Origin: Palsa-360 sp963710315 | GTDB taxonomy: Bacteria; Acidobacteriota; Terriglobia; Acidiferrales; UBA7541 | Length of the DNA stretch: 64,000 nucleotides | Direction: 5' to 3' | NCBI GenBank assembly: GCA_963710315.1 | Contig: CAVPZW010000008.1 | Span: 248,001-312,000 of the forward strand | Part shown: positions 1 to 8,006 of the stretch, in pieces | Position numbering within the stretch: position 1 is the first letter of the stretch | Layout of the letters: the number at the start of each line of letters is the position of its first letter | Translations under genes and position numbers: made by a program | The notes under the pieces: generated by a model | Told to the model about the DNA's origin: nothing | Database searches by the model: none | What the model saw: the letters and a program-made list of their open reading frames with translations, nothing else

Positions 1-1
1 A

Positions 2-1261
2 TTGGAGAAAGGACTGAAACCGGAGGACTTTTTTGATAGGCAGCACCGACTCATTTATGAGGCAATGAGAGTACTTGATGACCAGCGTAAACCAATCGAT
101 CTCTTGACCGTCAATGAGCAACTCCGTGCTGAGGATACCCTCGAAAGAGCGGGCGGCGTGGCCTATCTGGCCCATTTGGTTGATGGTAGACCACACGTTG
201 TCAATATTGAGCATTGGACTGAAATTATTAAGGAGAAAGCACTCCTCCGAAATATTATTGCAGCAGGCGAGAGAATGCAGACTCAGGCCCTCGATGCCAA
301 TGAAAGCGCCGAGGAAATACTTGGAAGTGCGGAAGCCAGCGTTTTTCAACTTGCCGAAGAACGCGTACGTCATGGGCTTGTGGGAATCCGCGATGTAGTC
401 CGCGAAAGCTTCGACCGCATTTCGCAAATCTATAAGGAAGGCAAACGAGTAACCGGCCTTTCGACTGGCTACCATGAGCTTGATAACATGACATCCGGCC
501 TGCAGCCTTCCGAAATGATCATTCTTGCAGCGCGGCCATCGATGGGGAAGACAGCGTTTGCGCTGAACTTAGCCGAAAACATAGCGATACGCGACAAGAA
601 AGCTGTTGCGATATTCAGTCTTGAAATGTCGAAGGAATCTCTGCTACTTCGCCTTCTTTCGTCCGATGCAAAGATCGATTCACACAAGTTTCGAACAGGT
701 CATTTGACTCGGGAAGACGGTGGGAAAATCCCACTGTCGTTGAACCGGCTCGCCGAATCTTCGCTATGGATTGACGATTCGGGATCCGCAACAGTTGCGG
801 AAATTAACGCAAAGTTACGCAGGGTTATGCGGGACAAAAAGCTTTCCTTGGTAATAGTCGACTACCTGCAATTGATTGCCGCTCACGGGCGATTTGGGAA
901 CCGAAACGAAGAAGTTTCGAGTATCACCCGCGGACTGAAGGCATTGGCCAAAGAGCTAAAATTGCCTGTGCTTGTGCTTTCCCAGCTTTCACGCGCCTCC
1001 GAAAAGGAGGATCGTCTTCCAATGTTGTCCGATTTGCGCGAATCCGGTGCGATTGAGCAGGACGCTGACGTTGTAATGTTCATCCATCGTCCAAATTTCT
1101 ACAAGAAGTCAGAGGAAGTGACGCCAGAAGAACGCGGTGAAACTAACCTAATCATCGCCAAGCAGAGAAACGGGCCGACCGATACGATCCGATTTATATT
1201 TCAAGGCGGCTTCACGCGCTTCGAAGAACGAGCTCCGGATTCATGGACAGAACCTGCCTAG
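2..1261 (+). CDS. dnaB: Replicative DNA helicase DnaB (5' end missing)
   Basis: Hexameric ATP-driven helicase that unwinds DNA at the replication fork and recruits primase. The frame is already open at the window edge and lacks roughly the first 30-50 residues of the family (usually 450-470 aa), so the true start lies upstream. Visible are the N-terminal helical domain (to about residue 120), the linker, and a RecA-like motor: Walker A ARPSMGKT at 177-184, Walker B LVIVDYLQL near 283-291, and the conserved DLRESGAIEQDAD block near 340. It is followed by alr, the same neighbour order as in Escherichia coli. Base composition is odd: hand-counted lines give about 43-53% GC, against 68% for a line inside alr. 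Identity is certain. Whether this is the chromosomal or an acquired copy cannot be judged here. Confidence 0.96.
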   Translation: MEKGLKPEDFFDRQHRLIYEAMRVLDDQRKPIDLLTVNEQLRAEDTLERAGGVAYLAHLVDGRPHVVNIEHWTEIIKEKALLRNIIAAGERMQTQALDANESAEEILGSAEASVFQLAEERVRHGLVGIRDVVRESFDRISQIYKEGKRVTGLSTGYHELDNMTSGLQPSEMIILAARPSMGKTAFALNLAENIAIRDKKAVAIFSLEMSKESLLLRLLSSDAKIDSHKFRTGHLTREDGGKIPLSLNRLAESSLWIDDSGSATVAEINAKLRRVMRDKKLSLVIVDYLQLIAAHGRFGNRNEEVSSITRGLKALAKELKLPVLVLSQLSRASEKEDRLPMLSDLRESGAIEQDADVVMFIHRPNFYKKSEEVTPEERGETNLIIAKQRNGPTDTIRFIFQGGFTRFEERAPDSWTEPA

Positions 1262-1455
1262 CTGTCCTCTGGCGGCCACAGTTGTGTCGATTTTGGGGCG
1301 AAACGGCCGGGTCTTTCTTACTCGAATTTGATAATTTATTTCTCGTAGGTCCTGCCTCCTCTATCACATAGTCCTTCCGAGCTGTCTTCGCACAACGGAT
1401 CGTGTCGCGGCCCTGCGATTGCAATTCATTTCCATTGAAATTTAATGAGCGCCAC

Positions 1456-1528
1456 GTGGCATAGGCTTCAGCCTGTGCGGTTTTAACTCTTGCAAGGACT
1501 AAAACCCACAGGCTGAAGCCTATGCCAC
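1456..1528. repeat. Palindromic intergenic repeat, GGCTTCAGCC type
   Basis: Two perfectly complementary 22-base arms (1456-1477 and 1507-1528), starting GTGGCATAGG and ending CCTATGCCAC, enclose a 29-base spacer. Nothing else is seen in the roughly 300-base gap between dnaB and alr. Close relatives occur at 2805-2877 and 10759-10834, so this is a dispersed element rather than a gene-specific terminator. Confidence 0.85.
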
Positions 1529-1567
1529 CCGAGGACTAGTTACTAAGCCGCGCGAGGACACGCATCG

Positions 1568-2800
1568 GTGATTTTTTTTCCGCGCCCGAATCGGTTACCC
1601 TTGATGACTCCAATGACACGAACCGTAAAATTTGATGGGCGCCCAATCTGGGCGGAAGTAAGTCTGGGAGCGCTGACGCACAATCTGCGCGCCATCCGCA
1701 AGCACATTAATCCCGCGGGGGTACGCGGCCCGCGCCGGAAAATTCTGGCCGTCATCAAGAGCAACGCCTACGGCCACGGAATCGTGCCCGTGGCGCGCGC
1801 GCTGTCCAAGGTGCGCGCCGACTGGTTCGGCGTGACCTGTTCGGCGGAAGGCGCCGAACTGCGCGAGAGCGGAATTCGCGAACCGATTTTGATTCTCACG
1901 GGATTCTGGGCCGGCGAGGAACAGCGCATTCTCGACAATCTCCTCACGCCCACAATCATGCGTGCCGACCAATTGCGACTTCTGGAAAAGGCCGCCGCGC
2001 GCCAGCGCAAGCCGCGCAAAGGCCCCGTCGATTTCCATTTAAAGATCGATACGGGAATGAACCGCCTGGGCATCCCGCCGTCGGACATTCCGGCATTCGC
2101 GCGTGCGCTGGCGGACTGCCCGCACCTGCGCCTGTCGGGAACATTTACGCATATTGCATCATCGGAAGTGTTTACCACGGAACAAACAATCGAGCAGGAG
2201 AAAGTGTTTGAAGCGGCGCTGGCCTCGATGCGCTCGCTGGGCCTCGATCCCGGAATCGTGCACATGGCCAACAGCGCCGCCATCGTCGCGCGGCCTTCCA
2301 CCTGGCGGGACATGGTGCGCCCCGGCGCGATTCTTTACGGCTATCACCAGTTCTTCGAGCCTTCCGAGCTGAATGCGGAAATGGAAGCGAAACTCCCCGT
2401 GCGGCCCGTGCTTTCCTTTCGCGCGCGGATTATTTCGATCAAGGATTTGCCGCCGGGATCGCGCGTGGGATACAACGCGCGATGGACTGCCTCGACTCCG
2501 TCACGCGTTGCCGTGCTTGCAGCGGGATACGCGGACGGCCTGGTGCGCGTGCTATCCAACAAAGGCCGCGTGATCGTTCGCGGCGAGATCGCTCCCATCA
2601 TCGGCACGGTTTCCATGGACCTGACCACAGCCGACGTTACGGGAATAGCCTCCGCACGGGTGGGAGACATCGCCACGATCTACGGCAGCGACGGCTCCAC
2701 GACGCAATCCGTGCCGGACGTCGCCAAGATTGCCAATACCGCCAGCGCGGATCTGCTCTGCGCGCTCGGGAAACGCGTGCCGCGCTTCTACCTGCCTTGA
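1568..2800 (+). CDS. alr: Alanine racemase
   Basis: PLP enzyme interconverting L- and D-alanine for peptidoglycan precursors in the cytoplasm. The PLP lysine is K64 in AVIKSNAYGHG, the second catalytic residue is Y302 in SRVGYNARW, and KIDTGMNRLG (159-168) and GTVSMDL near 342 are family hallmarks. Length (410 aa) is slightly above the usual 360-390 because of the N-terminus. The GTG at 1568 has a GAGGA Shine-Dalgarno at 1554-1558 with a 9-base spacer. The ATG at 1604 is closer to the usual protein start but lacks an obvious ribosome-binding site, so the start is the one uncertain point. It follows dnaB and precedes another dispersed repeat. Confidence 0.95.
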   Translation: MIFFPRPNRLPLMTPMTRTVKFDGRPIWAEVSLGALTHNLRAIRKHINPAGVRGPRRKILAVIKSNAYGHGIVPVARALSKVRADWFGVTCSAEGAELRESGIREPILILTGFWAGEEQRILDNLLTPTIMRADQLRLLEKAAARQRKPRKGPVDFHLKIDTGMNRLGIPPSDIPAFARALADCPHLRLSGTFTHIASSEVFTTEQTIEQEKVFEAALASMRSLGLDPGIVHMANSAAIVARPSTWRDMVRPGAILYGYHQFFEPSELNAEMEAKLPVRPVLSFRARIISIKDLPPGSRVGYNARWTASTPSRVAVLAAGYADGLVRVLSNKGRVIVRGEIAPIIGTVSMDLTTADVTGIASARVGDIATIYGSDGSTTQSVPDVAKIANTASADLLCALGKRVPRFYLP

Positions 2801-2804
2801 TTGA

Positions 2805-2877
2805 GTGGCGCGGGCTTCAGCCTGCGGGGGTTAGTCCTTGCAAGGACCAAAACCCGCAGGATGAAGCCCGCAGCTAC
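2805..2877. repeat. Palindromic intergenic repeat, GGCTTCAGCC type
   Basis: Left arm GTGGCGCGGGCTTCAGCC... (2805-2828) and right arm ...GAAGCCCGCAGCTAC (2853-2877) form a near-perfect inverted repeat with an inner CCTTGCAAGG palindrome. It begins 4 bases after the alr stop codon. It is the same family as 1456-1528. Confidence 0.8.
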
Positions 2878-2891
2878 TTAAAACCCCTCGA

Positions 2892-3458
2892 TTACTGTGG
2901 GCGGGCGACTTCCACGGGCAGAGACGCGGTGGCGGGCTTGATTCGGCGCAGGACTTCGCTGGTCCACAATTTTTCGGTGAGCAGCGTGAGAAAACCGTTC
3001 TCGAAATCGCACACTGCGCAGAATAAATAATTTCGGAATGTGGCGTGATAGGCGTCCACACCGCGCTTGGCCAATTCGTTTTCGACCACCGGGTCGCCTG
3101 CGGATACCAGCGCGCCTGCGCGAACGCCAAAAGCTTCTCCCGCGAATCGCTCGACCAGCGACACAAGCGCGTCGCCCGATAGCGCTGGAATCACGATGGA
3201 ACGGCCGGATGCCTTTTCCTCGAAGGGCACGGCGTTCAAGCGGCAATAATCCCGGACGCGGTCGAGGTGAGAGAAGAAATCGAAGGCCCACGGCTCCGTG
3301 CCCGGCAGAGCGCCAAGAGTTGCGGCCCACAGCCGCGCGGCATCCGCGCCGCGCGCCGGCTCGCGGCTCTCGATCTCCACCAGATCGAGGCCCACGGCCT
3401 TGACGTCCGCTCCCAGATCGAGCGGCTCAACTTCCAACACATATTGAAGGTCTGTCAT
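2892..3458 (-). CDS. Conserved hypothetical protein, last gene of the ruvX-mltG operon
   Basis: I do not recognise the family. The product from the ATG at 3458 (MTDLQYVLEV...) is 188 aa, soluble, without signal peptide or membrane segment. It has a hydrophobic middle (SIVIPALSGDALVSLVERFAG) and two cysteines in FCAVCDFENGF. The frame extends further upstream to 3551, but that extension is arginine-rich and overlaps the preceding gene. The ATG at 3458 lies only 7 bases after the previous stop, as expected for a co-transcribed gene. Strong GC bias at third positions and tight spacing support it as real. Its place after ruvX-mltG gives no firm functional clue. Confidence 0.7.
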   Translation of the reverse strand: MTDLQYVLEVEPLDLGADVKAVGLDLVEIESREPARGADAARLWAATLGALPGTEPWAFDFFSHLDRVRDYCRLNAVPFEEKASGRSIVIPALSGDALVSLVERFAGEAFGVRAGALVSAGDPVVENELAKRGVDAYHATFRNYLFCAVCDFENGFLTLLTEKLWTSEVLRRIKPATASLPVEVARPQ

Positions 3459-3465
3459 CTCGCGC

Positions 3466-4029
3466 TCACGCGTCCGCCGAAGCGCTCTTTGCGAATCGCC
3501 TCTGGAAATCGGGCGTTCCCTTTCGCGCTTCCAGCCAGTCGAAAAATGCATCCGGCATTTCCAGCCAAACCTTGAACCACTGCATGATCTCTTCTTTTTC
3601 GGCGCGCTTTTGCGGTTCTACTTTGTGGTTTCTGGCGATCATTTCCGCGCGGCGGCGGCCCAGGCGCGCCACTTCCAGGACGCGTTCGACGGCGGCAGGT
3701 TCTTTTTCTTTCTGAAATTTCCGGAGCAGTTCATCGAGGCGCATGATGCACATTTCCGCCTCTTCCAGATTTGCAAAATGGAGCAGATCCTGAAATTCCT
3801 CTTCGTACCGCCCTTCGGTGTCCGCCTTGGTGGACCACACGATGCGCATGCCGGCTGTTTCCAGCACATCGGCGATGTAATCGGCTGATGTTTTTCCCGA
3901 TGCGCCAAGCCGGGCCACAAGCTGGCGCCGGATCTGCTCGACTTCGGCGGGAGTGAATCGAGGCACGCCCAGTTCTCGCGCGATTTCCAATATCAGTTTC
4001 TTTTTGGTTGGGTGGTCAGCATGTGTCAT
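3466..4029 (-). CDS. Conserved hypothetical protein, translationally coupled to mltG
   Basis: Unrecognised 187-aa soluble, charged, mostly helical protein. The N-terminal third (TPAEVEQIRRQLVARLG) looks like a small helical DNA- or protein-binding module. The centre (KFQKEKEPAAVERVLEVARLGRRRAEMIARN) has the charge pattern of long helices or a coiled coil, and the C-terminal third is rich in Trp and Phe (QWFKVWLEM). The ATG overlaps the mltG TGA by four bases (ATGA), so translation is probably coupled. The downstream unknown gene starts 7 bases after this one ends. No catalytic motif is evident. Confidence 0.72.
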   Translation of the reverse strand: MTHADHPTKKKLILEIARELGVPRFTPAEVEQIRRQLVARLGASGKTSADYIADVLETAGMRIVWSTKADTEGRYEEEFQDLLHFANLEEAEMCIMRLDELLRKFQKEKEPAAVERVLEVARLGRRRAEMIARNHKVEPQKRAEKEEIMQWFKVWLEMPDAFFDWLEARKGTPDFQRRFAKSASADA

Positions 4030-5120
4030 GGCGACGACCTCACAGGCCTGGATTTTTTCTTTACAGGGACCTGGACTGGAGTTGGGGAAGGGGCAAGTTT
4101 CGAGTCGCCAGCGGAAGGATTCCGTGACTCTTCCAGAAGACGCCGGTAACGCGCCACATTGCGATTGTGCTCCTGCAGGGTCTTGCTGAAGAAATGTCCG
4201 CCTTCGGTATTGGCGACGAAATAAAGATCGTCGGTGGGCGGGGGATCGAGCGCCGCGCGCAGGGCGGCTTCGCCCGGATTTGCGATCGGCCCAGGCGGCA
4301 GGCCCTTATTTCGATACGTATTGTAGGGAGAAGAAAAATGCAAATCGCCGCCACCCAGCTTGCCGGTGTACGCTCCCGCAAGAGTGAGCGCGTATGCCAC
4401 CGTGGGGTCGCATTGCAGCGGCTGGCCGATGTGCAGCCGGTTTTCAAACACGCCGGCAACGTGCGGCCGCTCTTCCGGACGCGGAGTTTCCCGTTCCACG
4501 AGCGAAGCGAGCGTCACGATATCCTGAATGCTTTGCTGCGGCGTGGCGCCCTCTACGGGCAAGGCCAGCCACTCCTGGCGAAATTTCTTTACCATCGCGG
4601 CGGTCATATCTTTTCCCGACATGTGGCGCGGGAACTCGTAAGTCGCGGGGAAAAGAAAACCTTCCAGGCTGGGCGCGTCCGGGGCAATGTCGCGGATAGG
4701 CGAAGGGTCGCGCGCGGCGGCGAGGAATTCATCGCGGGAGAGGAATCCCTGCTGAGCAGCCTGGTCCGCGATATCGAACATCGTAAATCCCTCGGGAATC
4801 ACGAATTCTTTTACGAACACGCGGCCATTGGCGATGGCGTCATACACGGCGAACGCGGTCACGGGACGGTCGAAGAAATATTCGCCGGCCTCCATGGTGC
4901 GCGGTTTTCGCAGGCGGCACAAAAATTCAAAGGCAATGCGGCTGCGCACCACGCCGTTTTCGGCGAGCAGGCGCGAAATGGTGCGCTGCGATGCGCCGTG
5001 CGGGATGTCCACATAAACGCCGTCGCTGGCAAACGCCTGATACGGTTGGTACAGCGCGACGTAGAAATATCCAGCCACGAGCATGAGAAAGATCAGGAGG
5101 AAGAGGATGGCGCGGCGCAT
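4026..5120 (-). CDS. mltG: Endolytic murein transglycosylase MltG (YceG-like)
   Basis: Inner-membrane lytic transglycosylase that cuts nascent peptidoglycan strands and terminates glycan elongation. One N-terminal membrane anchor (residues 4-24) is followed by a LysM-like region and the YceG domain. The catalytic glutamate is E209 in LASLVERET, matching the ASxxEKET motif of the family. EGFLFPATYEF (153-163), QCDPTVAYAL near 236-245 and SPYNTYRNKGLPPGPIANPG are further signatures. Length 364 aa is normal. The C-terminal tail after about 335 is proline- and lysine-rich and probably disordered. The start is 1 base after the ruvX stop, a frequent pairing in bacteria. Confidence 0.95.
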   Translation of the reverse strand: MRRAILFLLIFLMLVAGYFYVALYQPYQAFASDGVYVDIPHGASQRTISRLLAENGVVRSRIAFEFLCRLRKPRTMEAGEYFFDRPVTAFAVYDAIANGRVFVKEFVIPEGFTMFDIADQAAQQGFLSRDEFLAAARDPSPIRDIAPDAPSLEGFLFPATYEFPRHMSGKDMTAAMVKKFRQEWLALPVEGATPQQSIQDIVTLASLVERETPRPEERPHVAGVFENRLHIGQPLQCDPTVAYALTLAGAYTGKLGGGDLHFSSPYNTYRNKGLPPGPIANPGEAALRAALDPPPTDDLYFVANTEGGHFFSKTLQEHNRNVARYRRLLEESRNPSAGDSKLAPSPTPVQVPVKKKSRPVRSSP

Positions 5121-5121
5121 A

Positions 5122-5637
5122 TCAGGCTCGCGATCCGGGCCGCGTGCGATTCTTGTCCAGATAATCGCGCAGGATGATGGCGGCGGCGATGTCGTCCATT
5201 GGAGTTTTCTTGGCTGGCTCAGCGCGTCCGGAGGGGCCGCGGCGCGGGCTCATGCTGGAACTCATGTTGGAAATCGTTTCGTGCGCTTCCCACGAACTGA
5301 GCCGCTCGTCCATCATTTCCACGGGAAGGCCAAGCGCTTTCTCGACACGCGCAGCAAAACTTTTCGCTTCTTCCGACATTTCGCTTGGCGTGCCGTCCAG
5401 GTGCAAGGGAAGCCCGACCACGATGCGGCGGATTCCTTCCTGGCGGACCAGTTCGCGCAGGCGCGCGAGGTCGCGGCGGCGGTTAATGCGTGTCCAGGTC
5501 GCATAGGGGCGTGAAGTCACGCCAAATTCATCCGAAAGGGCGAGGCCCAGCCTCTTTTTTCCATAATCGATGGCCAGAATCACACCCGTAGCGCCACTAT
5601 TGGCCGCCAGGGACAGAGAGCGGAGGGGAATCGCCAC
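5122..5637 (-). CDS. ruvX: Putative pre-16S rRNA nuclease / Holliday junction resolvase-like YqgF
   Basis: RNase H-fold nuclease family implicated in 16S rRNA 5'-end maturation in E. coli. Motifs appear in order: AIDYGKKRLGLALSD with the first catalytic Asp at about residue 24, IVVGLPLHLDGT, MMDERLSSWEA with the acidic cluster, and DDIAAAIIL at the C-terminus. Length 171 aa is slightly longer than usual (about 140-155), with an extra N-terminal stretch (so a later start is possible) and a Ser/Pro-rich insert between the last two motifs. It is the first gene of a four-gene minus-strand operon, with only 1 base separating it from mltG. Confidence 0.93.
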   Translation of the reverse strand: MAIPLRSLSLAANSGATGVILAIDYGKKRLGLALSDEFGVTSRPYATWTRINRRRDLARLRELVRQEGIRRIVVGLPLHLDGTPSEMSEEAKSFAARVEKALGLPVEMMDERLSSWEAHETISNMSSSMSPRRGPSGRAEPAKKTPMDDIAAAIILRDYLDKNRTRPGSRA

Positions 5638-5730
5638 GGCAACATTATAGCTCGAAAGGATGGTTTTACTGAGGGCGGGGCAACAACAGTAAACGGCAAA
5701 GATAATGTTTGTAAGTCACGGCTTCGGGAA

Positions 5731-5754
5731 CACAGCCATGGTTGGCTGTGCTAC
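5731..5754. repeat. Short palindrome of the GCTAC-flanked repeat class
   Basis: CACAGCCATGG/TTGGCTGTG (5731-5750) is followed by CTAC. It sits between ruvX and the M28-like gene and resembles the palindromes at 9998-10025 and near 59760. No T-run follows, so it is more likely a member of the dispersed repeat class than a terminator. Confidence 0.6.
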
Positions 5755-5761
5755 TGAAGAC

Positions 5762-6895
5762 TCAGGGCAATCGCCCGCGCTGGCCTGATTCCCACAGTGG
5801 CCACAGGCCCGAGGCCTTCATTTCACGTTCCAAGTCCGAGGACTTCAACAAGGATTCGATCTCGGTGCGCGATTGGCGCGAACCGATGGGTGTGGCGCGC
5901 TCAGCAATGCCAAAGGCTGTCACTGCAACAATAGCGGTGTTGTGCTTGAGGTCCACGAGCTCAGCCTTGCCAGGCGCAACGTCAGGGGCGGGGGCAGCGA
6001 GTGCGTTGGCTATTTCTGCCGGAATGGCGGCGAGAACGGGCACACCTTCCACAAGGAAGTCGAAATCGTCGGTTCCGATTGAAGGGCTGAACTCAAAATG
6101 GTTGGCGCCCAAAGATTCGATTGGTTTCATCGAGTCGCGCACACTGGCTTCTATGTCATGCCTTCCGTTCAGCACGTAACCGTCTATCCGATTGCAACCA
6201 GACCGGAAAATAATTGCGGCGCGAACGCGAGTGAGTTCCGTGCGGTGAGATCGCACGTAAGCCCATGAAGTGGGCATACCCTGCTCGTCACCGCTAAAGA
6301 GAACGAAGCGAATTGAAAGTCGGGGGTGCACCCCGGTGCGCGAAATGTCGCGCGCGGCTTCGACTACGGACGCAGCGTCGCAGCTGTAGTCCACCGCCCC
6401 GGTACCTGTTGCCCGCGGGGCAAGGTGTGCGCCTACTAGCACCCAATCCTCTGGATTTTCCCGTCCGCGAAATTCCGCGACCACATTTTCTTGCTCGGTC
6501 GAGTTTCCGTCGGGGTTGGCATTTTTCTCGACGTGGGCATCCACGCCCGCGTTCTGGAATGCAGAGAGGCCCCAGGCGACGGTGCGAGCCGCTGCCATCG
6601 ATCCGCTGACGCCGCTAAGTTCTTCCCGCACGCGGCGAAGATTCTCGGCAAGCGGAGAATCGCCTTGCGCGTTGGCAATTATTTTCGGCGCGACTTGCTC
6701 GCACAGAGTCTCGCCCGTGGCCGAGCATGCCTGCACGTTGGTCTTCGCCGCATCGCGGATCCTGGCGAGCGGGTCGGGCTCCACGGGAGACAATTGCGCT
6801 GCTGCGGGAATGCTGGCGGACAGAAAAATCGCCAATAGCCACACAGAAAAGCTGCGCCGACGCATGACAATCCGAAAAGAGGCACTCATATTCAT
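5762..6895 (-). CDS. Secreted M28-family metallopeptidase-like protein, active site partly altered
   Basis: Zn-peptidase fold of the M28 (aminopeptidase Y/glutaminyl cyclase) family, exported: MRRRSFSVWLLAIFLSASIP followed by AAAQ is a clear signal peptide. Several M28 positions are kept: His in VLVGAHLAP, Asp in GAVDYSCDAASVV, Glu in FSGDEQGM, Asp in GTDDFDF and His in LKHNTA. Two differ from the usual pattern: HxD reads HLA, and the paired EE that includes the catalytic base reads DE. Activity is therefore doubtful. Starts at 6895, 6889 or 6865 are all possible; none has a strong Shine-Dalgarno, and the longer open frame to 7144 is not supported. No operon partner. Confidence 0.75.
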   Translation of the reverse strand: MNMSASFRIVMRRRSFSVWLLAIFLSASIPAAAQLSPVEPDPLARIRDAAKTNVQACSATGETLCEQVAPKIIANAQGDSPLAENLRRVREELSGVSGSMAAARTVAWGLSAFQNAGVDAHVEKNANPDGNSTEQENVVAEFRGRENPEDWVLVGAHLAPRATGTGAVDYSCDAASVVEAARDISRTGVHPRLSIRFVLFSGDEQGMPTSWAYVRSHRTELTRVRAAIIFRSGCNRIDGYVLNGRHDIEASVRDSMKPIESLGANHFEFSPSIGTDDFDFLVEGVPVLAAIPAEIANALAAPAPDVAPGKAELVDLKHNTAIVAVTAFGIAERATPIGSRQSRTEIESLLKSSDLEREMKASGLWPLWESGQRGRLP

Positions 6896-7181
6896 CCGCA
6901 AACAGCCAAAGCAAATTATAGCCTGGCCCGAAAATCCAAGTGGAAGCACTACGATATCTTTGTTGCGCCTTGTAAATCCAGCTCTGAATGCAGGTGGCCC
7001 AGTAGCTTTGTGGGCGAACTCGCGGCCATTTTGCAGGGTTGTTCCACAGAAAGCGAAACTCTTGAGCAAGTCTTGGCATCCTAATCTGTGTGATACGATT
7101 GCTTCAGCATTTTGATTTGTTTTTTCCGCAAGAGTCGGCGGCAATCGCGCGATGCAAGCGCATCAAGGGGAAGCCTGTTTC

Positions 7182-7898
7182 ATGAAAGTTTCGAGGGTGG
7201 CAAACAGAATTTGCGCATGGCTGTGCGCGGCGGCAGCGGCTTCGTTCTTCTTTACGATCGGCGTCTTGGCGTCGCCTCAATCCAATTGGACGCTCGACAA
7301 CGTTCTGAAGCAGATGGACGCGCAGGCGGCGGATTTCCGCAGCCTCACGGCCGACATGGAGCGGACCAAGGTGACAGTTGTGGTGAACGACAAGTCCACC
7401 GAATCCGGCCGTATTTCCGTGCGGCGCGACGACAAAATGCGCATCGAAGTGACGCAGCCCGATGCGCGAACCATTCTCCGCGACGGCGACACTTTCTATA
7501 TTTACAATCCGAAAATTCACCGCGTCGAGGAATACAATCTTGGGAAAAAGAAATCCCTGGTCGATCAATTCCTGCTGCTCGGGTTTGGCACGTCCGGAAG
7601 CTCCTTGAAAGAGAGTTACACGCTGGCGCTTCAGGGCGAAGAAACACTCGACAATCGCAAAGTTCTTCGCCTCGAGCTCTTGCCGAAGACGGACGAAGTG
7701 CGCAAGCAGCTTTCCAGAATTCTGTTGTGGCTGGACGAATCCACGTGGCTTCCCGTGCAGCAGCAGTTTTTTGAGACGGGATCGGGTGACTACTTCATCA
7801 TTCGCTATCGGAATATCAATCGCAACGTGCGCATTCCGGACAACGATTTCAAACCGCACTGGCCGCACGGCACAACTCAAGTGCAGCCGCAGGGGTAG
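7182..7898 (+). CDS. LolA-like outer-membrane lipoprotein carrier protein
   Basis: Periplasmic protein of the LolA/LolB beta-half-barrel fold, expected to carry lipoproteins or other lipids between membranes. The ATG at 7182 is preferred over the upstream ATG at 7152 because AAGGGGAA lies 9 bases before it. A signal peptide follows (KVSRVANRICAWLCAAAAAS to about residue 35), then a mature domain with LDNVLKQMDAQAADFRSLTADMERT and the strand pair SGRISVRRDDKMRIEV/DARTILRDGDTFYIYNP typical of LolA. The mature region ends with WPHGTTQVQPQG. Length 238 aa is normal. It stands alone and faces ada across a repeat; family assignment is from pattern, not alignment. Confidence 0.85.
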   Translation: MKVSRVANRICAWLCAAAAASFFFTIGVLASPQSNWTLDNVLKQMDAQAADFRSLTADMERTKVTVVVNDKSTESGRISVRRDDKMRIEVTQPDARTILRDGDTFYIYNPKIHRVEEYNLGKKKSLVDQFLLLGFGTSGSSLKESYTLALQGEETLDNRKVLRLELLPKTDEVRKQLSRILLWLDESTWLPVQQQFFETGSGDYFIIRYRNINRNVRIPDNDFKPHWPHGTTQVQPQG

Positions 7899-7931
7899 GA
7901 TTTCCTGTATTTTTCTTTTCGTGGCTCCTGA

Positions 7932-8006
7932 GTAGCGCAGGCACTCCTGCCTGTGCGGGTTTTGCTGGACTCAACAAAAGCGCCCAGGCAGGAGTGCCTG
8001 TGCTAC
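7932..8006. repeat. Palindromic intergenic repeat, CAGGAGTGCCTG type, overlapping the ada stop codon
   Basis: Left arm GTAGCGCAGGCACTCCTGCC (from 7932) pairs with right arm ...GGCAGGAGTGCCTGTGCTAC (ending 8006) around an AT-rich spacer. The flanking GCTAC on the plus strand reads GTAGC on the minus strand and supplies the TAG that ends ada (8003-8005). Confidence 0.8.

Noticed and set aside
1768..2313. Long antisense frame inside alr
   Set aside because: Shadow of GC-rich codons; no start signal and the sense gene is certain.
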